Shown: positions 52,606 to 61,801, counted from the first letter of the stretch. The stretch: 64,000 nucleotides of DNA from Haloplanus vescus (GCF_900107665.1 NZ_FNQT01000001.1:45742-109741); one strand, 5' to 3'. Numbers and translations: made by a program. Notes: generated by a model from the letters alone, not told the origin.

Positions 52606-52764
52606 ATGCCGACCTGCCAGAACTGCGAATCGTTCGTCACGGCACAGTACGCGAAAGTCTTCACGCCGCCGAGCGAGGCGGCGCCGCGCGTCTGCCCGCA
52701 CTGCCCGGACAAGCTCCGCGACGGCGCGTCGGTCCGCGAGGCACGGTCGACTCGCAATGGGTAG
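52606..52764 (+). CDS. DUF7563-type small zinc-ribbon protein
   Basis: This protein has 52 residues with CxxC knuckles CQNC at 4-7 and CPHC near 32-35 and a conserved RDGASVREAR C-terminal helix. It is a paralogue of the protein at 13,432, sharing the first ten residues but for one or two. A perfect 12-bp palindrome GTGTCATGACAC lies 50-60 bp upstream (52,546-52,557). Confidence 0.78.
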   Translation: MPTCQNCESFVTAQYAKVFTPPSEAAPRVCPHCPDKLRDGASVREARSTRNG

Positions 52765-53007
52765 CGACGCTCGCCCGTCGGGGCTGTAATTAGGCTCCCG
52801 TTTTAATGTCGTCCGGCTGTCGTGATAGGATGCGGGTTGCGGAGTCGGCGCCCCCTTCGTGACCGGCACGACGTGCGACAATCCAGCGATTTCAGAGCGA
52901 CCCTGCCCCGGCCGCTCTACTCCCCACACCCCTGCCGCGTTTTTCCGTCGCCGATGTCGTGAGGCGCAACCAATATCCTATTGACGCTGCTTCCCGGACG
53001 GTACCCC

Positions 53008-54300
53008 ATGTCTCTCTCCGTCCGTCAGCGACGCGCCGGCTTCTGGGCGCTGCTTGCGACCGGGTTCCTGTTCGTCAACTTCCACCGGACGGCGACGGCG
53101 GTGCTCGCCGATTCGCTCGCTCGAACCTTCGACGCCACCGGCTCGGAGTTGGGCCTCCTCCACGCGTCGTTTTTCTACATCTACGCCCCGCTCCAACTCC
53201 CGGCGGGACTGGTGGTCGACCGCTACGGTTCGCGCCGAGTGGGCGCCGTCGGCCTCGTCGTATTGAGCGTGGGCGTGGCGTGGTTCGCCCGGAGCGAGAC
53301 GCTCGTGGCCGCCTTCCTCTCGCGCGCCGTCGTCGGCTTCGGCGGGAGCGTCCTCTACATCGCCACGCTGCGTTTCTGTGCCAACTGGTTCCGGCCCGAC
53401 GAGTACGCGACGATGACGGGCTACACCGTCTCCGCGGCGGGCATGGGCGGCATCCTCGCGACGACGCCGCTGGCCATCGCCATCGAGCACGTCGGGTGGC
53501 GATTCGCGATTCTCGTCACCGGCGCGACCACCGCCGTCCTCGCCGTCGCCGTCGCCGGCATAGTCCGTGACAGCCCGGAACAGGACGCCGACATCGTCCC
53601 CTCGAACGGCGGTGGCGGCCCGGCGTCGCTCTCGGACATCGTCGCCAACACCCGCTCCGTCCTCGTGGAGGTCGAAACGTGGCTGATGGGGCTCTTGCTC
53701 TTTATCGTCCTCGGCGTCAACTTCACCGTCCTCGGCCTGTGGGGTGTCCCCTTCGTCGCCGACACCTACGGCGTCTCGGTCGCTCAGGCGTCGACGTACG
53801 TCCTCCTCGGCAACGTCGGGTTCGTCCTCGGCTCGCCAGCCTTCGGGACGCTCTCCGACCGGACCGGCCGACGGACCGAACTCGTCGTCGCCACCGCCGT
53901 CCTGTTTACGCTCGCGTACGCCACGCTCACCCTCGTGCCGCCGCTCCCCGTCGTGGGACTGGCGCTGTTCTGCGCGCTCATCGCCAACGGCGGCGTCGCA
54001 CTCGTGTTCACCATCGGCAAGGAGCGCCACGCGCCCGCCGTCGCCGGCACCATCACCGGCGTCATCAACAGCCTCGGCTACTTCGGCGCCGCCATCCTAC
54101 CGACGGTCATGGGCGCCGTCCTCGACGCCTACTGGACGGGCGATGTCATCAACGGCGCTCGGGTCTACACCGTCACCGGCTACCGCGTCGCGTTCGGCAT
54201 CGCCACCGTGGCTGCGGTGGTCGCCATCGTCGCTGCGCTGTGGCTGCACCGCCGCGAAATGAGCGAGCGAGCCGAGTCAGGACTCGCCGCCGGCGACTGA
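53008..54300 (+). CDS. MFS transporter
   Basis: The 430-residue protein has twelve membrane helices with the cytoplasmic loop motif GLVVDRYGSRR after helix 2 and a related TLSDRTGRRTE-like copy after helix 8. The ATG at 53,008 gives the basic N-terminus SVRQRRAGFWAL. A TATA-like CCAATATCC near 52,970-52,977 lies about 33 nt upstream. Substrate unknown. Its end overlaps the convergent DUF7979 gene by 24 bases. Confidence 0.9.
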   Translation: MSLSVRQRRAGFWALLATGFLFVNFHRTATAVLADSLARTFDATGSELGLLHASFFYIYAPLQLPAGLVVDRYGSRRVGAVGLVVLSVGVAWFARSETLVAAFLSRAVVGFGGSVLYIATLRFCANWFRPDEYATMTGYTVSAAGMGGILATTPLAIAIEHVGWRFAILVTGATTAVLAVAVAGIVRDSPEQDADIVPSNGGGGPASLSDIVANTRSVLVEVETWLMGLLLFIVLGVNFTVLGLWGVPFVADTYGVSVAQASTYVLLGNVGFVLGSPAFGTLSDRTGRRTELVVATAVLFTLAYATLTLVPPLPVVGLALFCALIANGGVALVFTIGKERHAPAVAGTITGVINSLGYFGAAILPTVMGAVLDAYWTGDVINGARVYTVTGYRVAFGIATVAAVVAIVAALWLHRREMSERAESGLAAGD

Positions 54301-54780
54301 CCGGTTGCAGTACCAGCGAATCCCAGCGAGCGCGAGGCCGGCGACGACGAGCGCCCCCCCGCCGACGCGCGTCGTCACCGTGAGCAGCCACGCGCCGGCG
54401 TTGAAGCCATCACTCCCTCGCTCGGTGCGCAGACCGTACACCTCGCCGTCGTAGCGTATCGGGTAGAGTCCCTCGCCGACGGCGACGTGGTCGCTGGTAT
54501 AGTCGAAATCGGGTGCGGTCGCGGATTCGTTCTCGACGACGTACGGTGACTCCGTGCGGGCGTGGTCGAACACCGTCTGCCCGCGTGCCGAGAGGTTCTC
54601 GTAGTCGCGCACGTCGCTATCCGTGTATTCGAGGCCGAACGACAGCGTGCCGTCCTCGGCGGGGGCGACGTGGTGAGCGTACGCCGTGTCGGGGGCGCCG
54701 GCACTCGGGGCGAAGGAGACGAGGAGGAGTACGACGCCGACGCCGATTAGCATCGCCTGGAGGGAGGGGCGGTCGACCAT
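54277..54780 (-). CDS. DUF7979-type membrane protein
   Basis: The 167-residue protein has an N-terminal helix (residues 8-30), an outside domain of about 95 residues (LSFGLEYTDSDVRDYENLSARGQTVF), and a second helix near 133-152 ending in a short RWYCNRS tail. I recall this layout as DUF7979. It overlaps the MFS gene tail by 24 bp, a larger convergent overlap than the usual four bases here. Confidence 0.6.
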   Translation of the reverse strand: MVDRPSLQAMLIGVGVVLLLVSFAPSAGAPDTAYAHHVAPAEDGTLSFGLEYTDSDVRDYENLSARGQTVFDHARTESPYVVENESATAPDFDYTSDHVAVGEGLYPIRYDGEVYGLRTERGSDGFNAGAWLLTVTTRVGGGALVVAGLALAGIRWYCNRSVAGGES

Positions 54781-54901
54781 AGTGGGACGTGCACACTCTC
54801 CGCCATGTGTCTTCCGCCGCGTTGCTGTGCGCCGACAGCGTGGTCGCTGCTCGGGCGCCGCGGACCCGGGGTTTTTCGACCCTCCCCGTCGGTGTGTGGG
54901 T

Positions 54902-55849
54902 ATGCGACACGTCGGGTCGGTTGCGCTCGCTCTCGCCGTGGCTCTCTACGCCGGGGGACGCCTCGTGCGCCGATACGGGTTCGGCGAGGCGCTGTTCGGC
55001 ACCTCGCTCGCCCCCGCGGCGCTGTTGGTGGTGTCTCTGGTCGCCGTCGTGCTGGCGGCGTACGGCAGTTATCGACTGGTCGTGGGCTTTCTCGTCTCGC
55101 ACACCGCGAGCAAGCGCCGCCGGCACGACGTGCGGAACGTCCTCCGTCTCGCCTTCGGTGCGCTGGGGCTGATAGCCTGCTTCGGCGTCGTCACTCGCGC
55201 GTGGGTGAGCGTCCTGCTCTCGTTCGGCGTCGTCGGCTTCGCCATCACCTTCGCCCTACAGGGTGCGCTCGCGTCGCTCATCGGCTGGTTCTACATCGTC
55301 GTCAAGCGACCCTACGCCGTCGGGGACCGCATCGCCATCGAGGACACCCGCGGCGACGTGGCCTCCATCGACCTCTTCGTGACGGAGGTGTGGGAGATAG
55401 ACGGCGAACTCGTCTCGACCAACCAGCCCTCGGGCCGCATCGTCACCGTCCCCAACAGCGTCGTGCTCACCTCCCACGTCGTCAACTTCTACGGCGAGGG
55501 TGTCCCCTACGTCTGGAACGAACTCTCCGTGCAGGTGGCCTACGAAACCGACATCGAGTTCGCCACCGGCGTGATGGTCGAGGTGGCCGAGGACTACCTC
55601 GGCGACGAGATGGCCGCGGGCATCGACGCCTACCGCGAGCGACTCGAAGAGACGCCGGTCGAACTCGACGTGAACGAGGGACCGACGGTCAACGTCGTCC
55701 AGCAGGAGTCGTGGGTGGAACTTCGCCTGCGCTATCTCGTCCACCCGCGGCGCGGGACGCGGACGCGGAACGCGCTCTACCGCGCCATCCTCGACCGGTT
55801 CAACGACTCCCCCGACCGCGTGGCGTTCCCCGTCAGTCGGAGCCGCTAG
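54902..55849 (+). CDS. MscS-family mechanosensitive channel
   Basis: The 315-residue protein has three N-terminal membrane helices; the third, pore-lining one reads VGFAITFALQGALASLIGWFYI. The MscS beta domain (PYAVGDRIAIEDTRGDVASI; TNQPSGRIVTVPNSVVLTS) and a C-terminal alpha-beta domain follow. It would open under membrane tension on osmotic downshift. It shares a CTAG stop tetranucleotide with the convergent permease gene. Confidence 0.92.
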   Translation: MRHVGSVALALAVALYAGGRLVRRYGFGEALFGTSLAPAALLVVSLVAVVLAAYGSYRLVVGFLVSHTASKRRRHDVRNVLRLAFGALGLIACFGVVTRAWVSVLLSFGVVGFAITFALQGALASLIGWFYIVVKRPYAVGDRIAIEDTRGDVASIDLFVTEVWEIDGELVSTNQPSGRIVTVPNSVVLTSHVVNFYGEGVPYVWNELSVQVAYETDIEFATGVMVEVAEDYLGDEMAAGIDAYRERLEETPVELDVNEGPTVNVVQQESWVELRLRYLVHPRRGTRTRNALYRAILDRFNDSPDRVAFPVSRSR

Positions 55850-57075
55850 CTGGCGTGGGACTCCGCCGTCTCGCCGCCCTCCGCGTCGCTCACGTACCCG
55901 ACGTACACCTGCCCGAGGAAGACGAGGGTGAAGGCGGCGTTGAGGTAGGTCGTGTAGCCGCCCGGCGCGGTGCCGCCCACCTCGCCGCTGGCCGGAATGA
56001 GGCCCAATCCCGACCAGAGGTAGTGGATGGCGACGCCGGCGACGACGGCGGTGACGAAGATGCTGACGAAGAGCGTGAGTGCCATCCGAAGCCCGTAGTA
56101 CCGGCGGTAGGCGTCGTCGATGGTCGGGACGATGAGGTCCGCGAAGATGAAGCTCATGACGCCGCCGAAGGCGATGCCGTTCGACCAGAGGATGACGGCG
56201 AAGGGGACGTTCCCCACCGAGCAGACGAAGGTCACGACGCCGACGACGACGCCGATGACGGCGCTCGCGACCACCCAACCCAGCGTCCCCTCGGCACCGA
56301 CGCCGAACAGCGTCGTCCACCACGCCCGGGGGACGAAGGCGCCGATGAGTCCAGCAATGAGGAAGCCAGCGACGATATCCGTCCAGAGCATCCCCCACTC
56401 CCCGAGGGCGTTCTTCGAGGCGAGACGCCACCCGTCCCGGGTCAGCAAGCGGTCGCGCCACGTCGCGTCCGACTGTTGCTGTGACTCGACGTACGCCGAC
56501 TTACACGACGCCGAGCAGAAGTACTCGGTGCCGCCGTCGGTGTCGAGCGTCACCACGTCGTCAGCGGTGGGGTCTACCTCCATCCCACAGGAGGGGTCGC
56601 GCACCCCCTCCGACGACCGGAGGTGCTCGCGGGCCGTCTCGAACCACGCCTCGGGGACGACGTACTTGAAAATCCCAGCGAGGAGGCCGATGAGGAGCAA
56701 CCCCGCGACGTAGTCCGCGACGACGAACTGCCAGCCGAGCAGAATCCACATCACGAGTCCGAGTTCGATGACGAGGTTGGTGGAGGCGAACTGGAAGGCC
56801 GCGAGGGCGGCGACGGGCGACGCGCCCTTCTTGAACAGCGACTTCGTCGTCGCGACGGCGCCGAACGAACACGAGGAGGACGCGGCACCGAAGGCGGTTC
56901 CGAGGCCGAGCGCTCGCCACCCGTCCCCGCCCAGCACCGCGGACATGCGCTCCTCGCTCACGAACGTCTCCACCGCGCCCGCGATGGTGAACCCGAGGAC
57001 GAGCGCCCACCACGTCTCCCAGCCCATCTCGCCCGCGAGACGCAGTCCCTCGACCAGCGTCTCGGTGACGGTCAC
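55846..57075 (-). CDS. UPF0718/SO_0444-type metal efflux permease with internal YHS domain
   Basis: The 409-residue protein has two four-helix halves with the repeated Cys motifs GAASSSCSFGAVA and VTFVCSVGNVPFA. Between them (about 155-200) is a YHS-type metal domain with DPSCGMEVDP and YFCSASC. The family exports Cu, Zn or arsenicals. The GTG at 57,075 is chosen because GGAGGTGG lies 6 bases before it; the ATG at 57,141 would include that site. A 12-bp palindrome (57,107-57,118) lies upstream. Confidence 0.82.
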   Translation of the reverse strand: MTVTETLVEGLRLAGEMGWETWWALVLGFTIAGAVETFVSEERMSAVLGGDGWRALGLGTAFGAASSSCSFGAVATTKSLFKKGASPVAALAAFQFASTNLVIELGLVMWILLGWQFVVADYVAGLLLIGLLAGIFKYVVPEAWFETAREHLRSSEGVRDPSCGMEVDPTADDVVTLDTDGGTEYFCSASCKSAYVESQQQSDATWRDRLLTRDGWRLASKNALGEWGMLWTDIVAGFLIAGLIGAFVPRAWWTTLFGVGAEGTLGWVVASAVIGVVVGVVTFVCSVGNVPFAVILWSNGIAFGGVMSFIFADLIVPTIDDAYRRYYGLRMALTLFVSIFVTAVVAGVAIHYLWSGLGLIPASGEVGGTAPGGYTTYLNAAFTLVFLGQVYVGYVSDAEGGETAESHAS

Positions 57076-57106
57076 GCGACCCACCTCCACGCGGTGCGGT
57101 GTCTCG

Positions 57107-57118
57107 AAGCCATGGCTT
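57107..57118. promoter_or_regulatory. 12-bp palindrome upstream of the efflux permease
   Basis: AAGCCATGGCTT, perfect, about 35 bases before the permease GTG. A near-palindrome GGTTCGGAACC lies at 57,149-57,159. Either may be a metal-regulator site. Confidence 0.35.
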
Positions 57119-57319
57119 GTGACTACGGCTTGACGGTTCAACTCGATTGTGGTTCGGAACCCGACGTATCAGCACGACCGAAGTTCGGAGTCGAAAGCAT
57201 CGTCCATCACGAACTTGGCGTTTCGAACCCACAACCCCATCGCCGATTCTCAATCGCGTGGAATCGGCACGGGTGTACATGGCGTCGGAGTCCATCGGTC
57301 TACCTGTGAGGTGTCTACG

Positions 57320-57844
57320 ATGGCCTACGACGTTTCCAACCCGTTGGCAGGGGAGTTAGACCTCGGGCGTGCCGGCCCGGCCGCGCCAGTCTGGATTGCA
57401 GTCCTCCGCGTCGTCGTCGGGTGGTGGTTCCTCCACGCCGGCCTGACGAAACTGCTGACAGCGGGACTGCAGTTCGCCGACGGCCCGGCGTACCTTCGGG
57501 GCATGGGGGACACCGCCCTCGGACCGCTCGCGGTGTGGATGGGGACGGCGATTCCGGGCGTCATCGAGATCGCCGTGCCACTCGCGGAGACGCTCATCGG
57601 ACTCGCGCTGATAGTCGGCGCCCTTGTCCGACTGGCGGCCGCCGGCGGCGCCGTCTTCATGGCGTTCTTCTGGGTCGGCAACGCCGACTTCGGCCACGGC
57701 CTGGTCAACGGCGACCTGATGGGGTTGCTGCTGTTCGGCACCCTCGTCGTCTTCGGCGCCGGCCGGTACTACGGGCTGGACGAACTGCTCGAACGACTGG
57801 CACTGGTCGAGAACCACCCGCGGTTGCGGTACCTGCTCGGCTAA
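57320..57844 (+). CDS. DoxX family membrane protein
   Basis: The 174-residue protein has four helices: VWIAVLRVVVGWWFLHAGLTKLL at the start, then ETLIGLALIVGALVRLAAAGGA, and LMGLLLFGTLVVFGAGRYYG. DoxX proteins are redox-linked and often neighbour metal or thiosulfate systems. It is divergent from the efflux permease and followed 15 bp later by a two-helix protein gene. Confidence 0.88.
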   Translation: MAYDVSNPLAGELDLGRAGPAAPVWIAVLRVVVGWWFLHAGLTKLLTAGLQFADGPAYLRGMGDTALGPLAVWMGTAIPGVIEIAVPLAETLIGLALIVGALVRLAAAGGAVFMAFFWVGNADFGHGLVNGDLMGLLLFGTLVVFGAGRYYGLDELLERLALVENHPRLRYLLG

Positions 57845-57859
57845 CGAGGTGACACCGAT

Positions 57860-58147
57860 ATGACCGACACACTCGACACAGTTGCGATGGCGGTAAGTAG
57901 CACGCTCGTACTGACGGGGGTCGTCGTCCTCGGTGCGCTCGAAATCGCGAACGGGACGCCCTACGGCGCCGCGCCGGTCACGAACGAGGCGGGCGAAGTG
58001 GTCGCCCAGCCGGGCGTCGACCCGGTGATTCGTACTGGCCTCGTGCTCGCCGGCCTGGCCATCCTCGGCCTGTGGGGGGCGTACCGTGCGCTCGTCCCGG
58101 CGGCCGGCGCCGACTCGCCAGCGGACGTGGGCCCGGCGACGCAGTAG
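57860..58147 (+). CDS. Small two-helix membrane protein next to DoxX
   Basis: The 95-residue protein has transmembrane helices at about 8-28 and 58-80 with an outside loop between (NGTPYGAAPVTNEAGEVVAQPG). It follows DoxX by 15 bp and is probably cotranscribed. Function unknown; it may be a DoxX partner. Confidence 0.7.
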   Translation: MTDTLDTVAMAVSSTLVLTGVVVLGALEIANGTPYGAAPVTNEAGEVVAQPGVDPVIRTGLVLAGLAILGLWGAYRALVPAAGADSPADVGPATQ

Positions 58148-58192
58148 CGACCTCCCGAAGGACTATACGCCGGGCGCCCCCGGTGGGTGGGT

Positions 58193-59500
58193 ATGCACTA
58201 CGACCCCCAGCGGCTGGCGCCGCTCGTTCGGTCGCTCCGACGCGGCGACCGTCGCCCCGTCACGCTCGTCGACGACCTCTGTGACCGACTCGACGCGACG
58301 GAGGCCGACGTCGACGCACTCCGTTCCGAACCCGGACGCCGCGAGCGACTGCGCCGCGAGGCGACAGCCCTCGCCGCCCGCGAGGCCGACCCCGCCAGCC
58401 GGCCGCCGCTGTTCGGCGTCCCCGTCGCCATCAAGGACATCATCCACGTCGACGGCCACACGACCGAAGCCGGGTCGTCGGTACCGCCGTCGGCGATAAC
58501 CGGCCCGGAGGCGACGGTCGTCAGCCGACTCCGCGAGGCCGGGGCACTCCACCTCGGGAAGGCCCGCACGACGGAGTTTGCCTACTTCGACCCGCCGGCG
58601 ACGTGCAACCCGTGTGACCTCGACCACACGCCCGGTGGCTCCTCCAGCGGGTCGGCGGCCGCCGTCGCCGCCGGCAGCGTGCCCCTCGCCATCGGGAGCC
58701 AGACCATCGGCTCGGTCGTCCGCCCGGCGGCGTTCTGTGGCATCGTCGGCTTCAAGCCGAGTTACGGGCGCATCCCACTCGACGGCGTGATTCCGTTCGC
58801 CCCCTCGGTCGACCATCTCGGAACCTTCACCGCCGACGTTGCGGGGGCGGCCCACGCCGCCAGCGTGCTCTGTGACGGCTGGTCGCCCGTCGACCCCGGC
58901 GAGCAACCGGTGCTCGGCGTCGTCGAGGGCGCGTATCTGGAACAGGCGACCGAGGCGGGGCGGGCAGGCATCGACGCCGCCGCGGCCGCCCTCGACGACG
59001 CGGGCTACGACGTTCGCCGCGTCGACGTGTTCGACGATATCGAGGCCATCAACGAGAGCCATCAGGCGCTTTCGGCCGCCGAATTCGCCCTCACCCACGC
59101 CGAGTGGCACACGGAGTACGGCGACCGCTACGCGCCGGAGACGGTCGAGTTGATCGAGGAGGGGCGGCAGGTCGGCGTGGACGAACTCTCCGACGCCCGG
59201 GCCGCACGATTCGACGTACGCCGTCGCATCGGGGAGGTCGTCGCGTCGAGCGACGTGGACCTCTTGCTCTCGCCCGGCGCGCCGGGCCCGGCGCCCTCGG
59301 GCATCGACGACACTGGCGACCCTATCATGAATCTGCCGTGGACCAACGCGGGCGTGCCGGCACTCACCGTCCCCGCCGGAGAGGTCGACGGCCTCCCGCT
59401 TGGCCTACAGGTGGTCGCGCCGTTCGGCGCCGACGAGTCGCTCTTGGCGTGGGGAGCGGGTATCGAAACGGCCGTCGCCGACGTGGGGTCGGTGTCGTAA
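58193..59500 (+). CDS. Amidase signature enzyme
   Basis: The 435-residue hydrolase has the Ser-cisSer-Lys triad: Lys81 (PVAIKDI), Ser150 in GGSSSGSAAAVAAG and nucleophile Ser174 in GSQTIGSVVRPAA. The usual TGGS is TIGS here. The TATA-like GACTATACG (58,161-58,169) supports the ATG at 58,193. It is a stand-alone amidase rather than GatA, since no GatB/C context is present. Substrate unknown. It abuts the convergent lipoprotein gene. Confidence 0.88.
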   Translation: MHYDPQRLAPLVRSLRRGDRRPVTLVDDLCDRLDATEADVDALRSEPGRRERLRREATALAAREADPASRPPLFGVPVAIKDIIHVDGHTTEAGSSVPPSAITGPEATVVSRLREAGALHLGKARTTEFAYFDPPATCNPCDLDHTPGGSSSGSAAAVAAGSVPLAIGSQTIGSVVRPAAFCGIVGFKPSYGRIPLDGVIPFAPSVDHLGTFTADVAGAAHAASVLCDGWSPVDPGEQPVLGVVEGAYLEQATEAGRAGIDAAAAALDDAGYDVRRVDVFDDIEAINESHQALSAAEFALTHAEWHTEYGDRYAPETVELIEEGRQVGVDELSDARAARFDVRRRIGEVVASSDVDLLLSPGAPGPAPSGIDDTGDPIMNLPWTNAGVPALTVPAGEVDGLPLGLQVVAPFGADESLLAWGAGIETAVADVGSVS

Positions 59501-59986
59501 CTACTCGGTCGGCGTCTGCGTGGCGGACGACTGAGTGCCCGTTCCGGACTGCGATTGGGCCTGGTCGAACACCGAGGCGGGGAACATGCCGCTCACTTCT
59601 TCGAACGAGAGCGTCTCTATCAGCGCTGCCGGGTCGCCCGAGACGCGCAGGGCGCCAACGTCTTCGACGGCGTCGTTGACGCTCACGGAGACGTTGCCGG
59701 TCCGATTCCGGAAGCTGCCGACCGCCTCGCGCGTGAGTTCCATCCGCCGCTGACTGAATCGCTGCTGGGCCTCCATCCGGCTGAGTTCGCCGGACTGCAC
59801 CTGCGACTGGATGTCGGACTGGAGTTCCTGCAGCGACTCCTGACTGGGCTGGATGCCGAGCGTGACCGTCGCTGGCTCCGCGTTTCCGCCCTCGTGATTG
59901 CCCAGCGAACTACACCCGGCCATCGAAGCGGCCGCCCCGACACCGGCGAACTGAAGGAACGAACGTCGACTCGTGTCGTCGAACAT
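59501..59986 (-). CDS. Tat-exported lipoprotein, coiled
   Basis: The 161-residue protein has a Tat signal (TSRRSFLQFAGVGAAASM) and lipobox MAGC near residues 22-25. The mature part is mostly helical, with QSDIQSQVQSGELSRMEAQQRFSQRRMELTREAV, and ends in a Ser/Thr/Gln-rich tail. I do not recognise the family. It follows the haem peroxidase by about 90 bp on the same strand. Confidence 0.65.
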   Translation of the reverse strand: MFDDTSRRSFLQFAGVGAAASMAGCSSLGNHEGGNAEPATVTLGIQPSQESLQELQSDIQSQVQSGELSRMEAQQRFSQRRMELTREAVGSFRNRTGNVSVSVNDAVEDVGALRVSGDPAALIETLSFEEVSGMFPASVFDQAQSQSGTGTQSSATQTPTE

Positions 59987-60073
59987 GATGGCCCTCCTTG
60001 GGACACGGCGAGTATAAGCCCTCGGCTCTCCGCCCATCCCAGGCGCCGCTGCGGTGTCGCACGCGTGCCAGTG

Positions 60074-61801
60074 TCACTCGCCGACGGCAAACGCCAGCAG
60101 GTCCGCGGTAGTGAAGTCGTCGCCGGCGCCCGAACACGGCGTCGGAAGCGTCGGCGTCCACGTCGGCTGCACCGTCAGGAACGACCGCGGATCGGATTCG
60201 ATCAGGCCCACGATGACTTCGGCCACGATGCGGCTCCCGACCACCCCGAGGTGCTCGCCGTTCGCCTGCTCGCTGGCCTCTGCGAGCACGTAGTACCAGA
60301 GCGGCATCTCGGTGTCGCTGGGCTGACCGTATTCGTCCAGCACCGCGTCGAATCCGAGTTCGGCGTTCGACAGCGGGTCGAGTCCCATCGCTCGGGCGAC
60401 GGCCTGCCCCGACGGGAGGCCGAGTCGCCGCCCCCGGACGAGATTCCGAGAGGCGAGCGAGCGACGCCACGGTTCGTCGGCGGTCATGAAGGGAAGGTCG
60501 AGCAAGTCTGGCGAGAGGAGTGGGTCGATCTTCCGAGCGCGCTGAGCGTCCGTCGCCTCCCCCATCTCGAACAGGTGCGGCCAGTCGACGGCACTGGATT
60601 CGGGGGTGGGCTGGAACCCCGGACTTAGTGCGTCGGGACCGTGGCCGAACAGTTTCCCCTCGCGCCCGTCGTTGACGCGGTAGCGCGACCGCACTTGGCT
60701 GTGTCCGAAGCGGTACGCCGCGCCCGCGAACTCCAGTGGCATGTACGACTGGTCCTCGCGGCCGACCGTGTAGTACCGGCGCTCGTCTCGCACCGCGTCG
60801 ACGACGTCCTCGTCACAGATGGCGGGGAGGAACTCCTCGAGGACGAGCCACTGGTAGTGCCACCGCGCGAACTGCTGGGCACGCTCGAAGTGGTTGTCGG
60901 TGTCCTCGGGAAGCCACTCGAAGATGGCGTTGTGGAAGTTCAACATCGCGTACTGGAACTGTGAGAGGAGCAGATTCTCGTCGTTCCGCGGGTCGCCGAC
61001 GAGTGCCGTCCCCTCTCGATTTCGGGGGAGGTCCGGACGGTCGGCCGCGAGCAAGAATCGGTCCCGCGTCCCGCCGGCGAACGGCGATTCGTAGAGGAAC
61101 CGACTCACCTCCGGCCCGCTCCCGTAGACGGAATCGAGGTCGAGTCGCGGCGTTCGGAAGTTCCGAATCGCGTCCGGGTCCGCCTGTCGGCTGAGACTCG
61201 ACAGTGGATCGAGCGTGATGTCGTGGTCGATGAACTGGCCGAAAAAGACGAAGCCGGCCGGTAGCTCGGCGTTGTCGACGGTGCGGTCGGCGCTCCTTTC
61301 GTCGAGTGCTTCACCCGGCAGTCCCAGCTCCCGCAGGAACGCCACGTCGTGGTTCGCCGCATCGAGGTACGGGAAGAGTCGACCGAACCGTCCCTGCCCC
61401 GGATGTGACGGTGCCCGTGGCGTGTTCGTCATGCCTCGCTGTCCCCCGACGCCGTGGTGCATCTCTGCCATCGACGACATCACTTCGTCCATCGTCGGCA
61501 TCTCCGCGTCGGCACGGGCGACGGTCACCTCCACGTCGCCGCCGTTCGCCTCGATTGAACGGTCGACCAGTCGCTTGCCGTCGTCGAACACGTACAGTCG
61601 GAGGTCCGGTTCCCCCTCGAACGGGCCGTCGATGTCGTCGGCGTCCACGGACAGTTCGAACCGCCCGTCGAGTCCCGCGGTGACGACACCGAGTGGATCG
61701 TCGACCCCCAAGTCGACGTCCACGACGAGGACGTTCACGCCCCCCGCCGGCCGCCCCGTCGGCTCACGCACCACCCCCGAAACAGTATATTCGGATGACA
61801 T
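60074..61801 (-). CDS. Animal-type haem peroxidase with N-terminal carboxypeptidase-regulatory-like domain
   Basis: The 575-residue protein has an N-terminal beta domain (about 5-95) and a peroxidase domain from about 130. The distal residues FGQFIDHDIT (Asp192, His193) match the haem-ester Asp and distal His of myeloperoxidase. GDPRND-E (Arg272, Glu275) matches the catalytic Arg and second ester Glu, and YRFGHSQV (His367) is the proximal His. No signal peptide is visible. The TATA-like GTTTATTA (61,829-61,836) lies 31 nt upstream. It may make hypohalous acids or detoxify peroxide. Confidence 0.88.
   Translation of the reverse strand: MSSEYTVSGVVREPTGRPAGGVNVLVVDVDLGVDDPLGVVTAGLDGRFELSVDADDIDGPFEGEPDLRLYVFDDGKRLVDRSIEANGGDVEVTVARADAEMPTMDEVMSSMAEMHHGVGGQRGMTNTPRAPSHPGQGRFGRLFPYLDAANHDVAFLRELGLPGEALDERSADRTVDNAELPAGFVFFGQFIDHDITLDPLSSLSRQADPDAIRNFRTPRLDLDSVYGSGPEVSRFLYESPFAGGTRDRFLLAADRPDLPRNREGTALVGDPRNDENLLLSQFQYAMLNFHNAIFEWLPEDTDNHFERAQQFARWHYQWLVLEEFLPAICDEDVVDAVRDERRYYTVGREDQSYMPLEFAGAAYRFGHSQVRSRYRVNDGREGKLFGHGPDALSPGFQPTPESSAVDWPHLFEMGEATDAQRARKIDPLLSPDLLDLPFMTADEPWRRSLASRNLVRGRRLGLPSGQAVARAMGLDPLSNAELGFDAVLDEYGQPSDTEMPLWYYVLAEASEQANGEHLGVVGSRIVAEVIVGLIESDPRSFLTVQPTWTPTLPTPCSGAGDDFTTADLLAFAVGE

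Noticed and set aside
52765-53007. Gene in the gap before the MFS transporter
   Set aside because: Frames on both strands read without domain or promoter support; only T-rich tracts suited to termination and the MFS promoter are seen.
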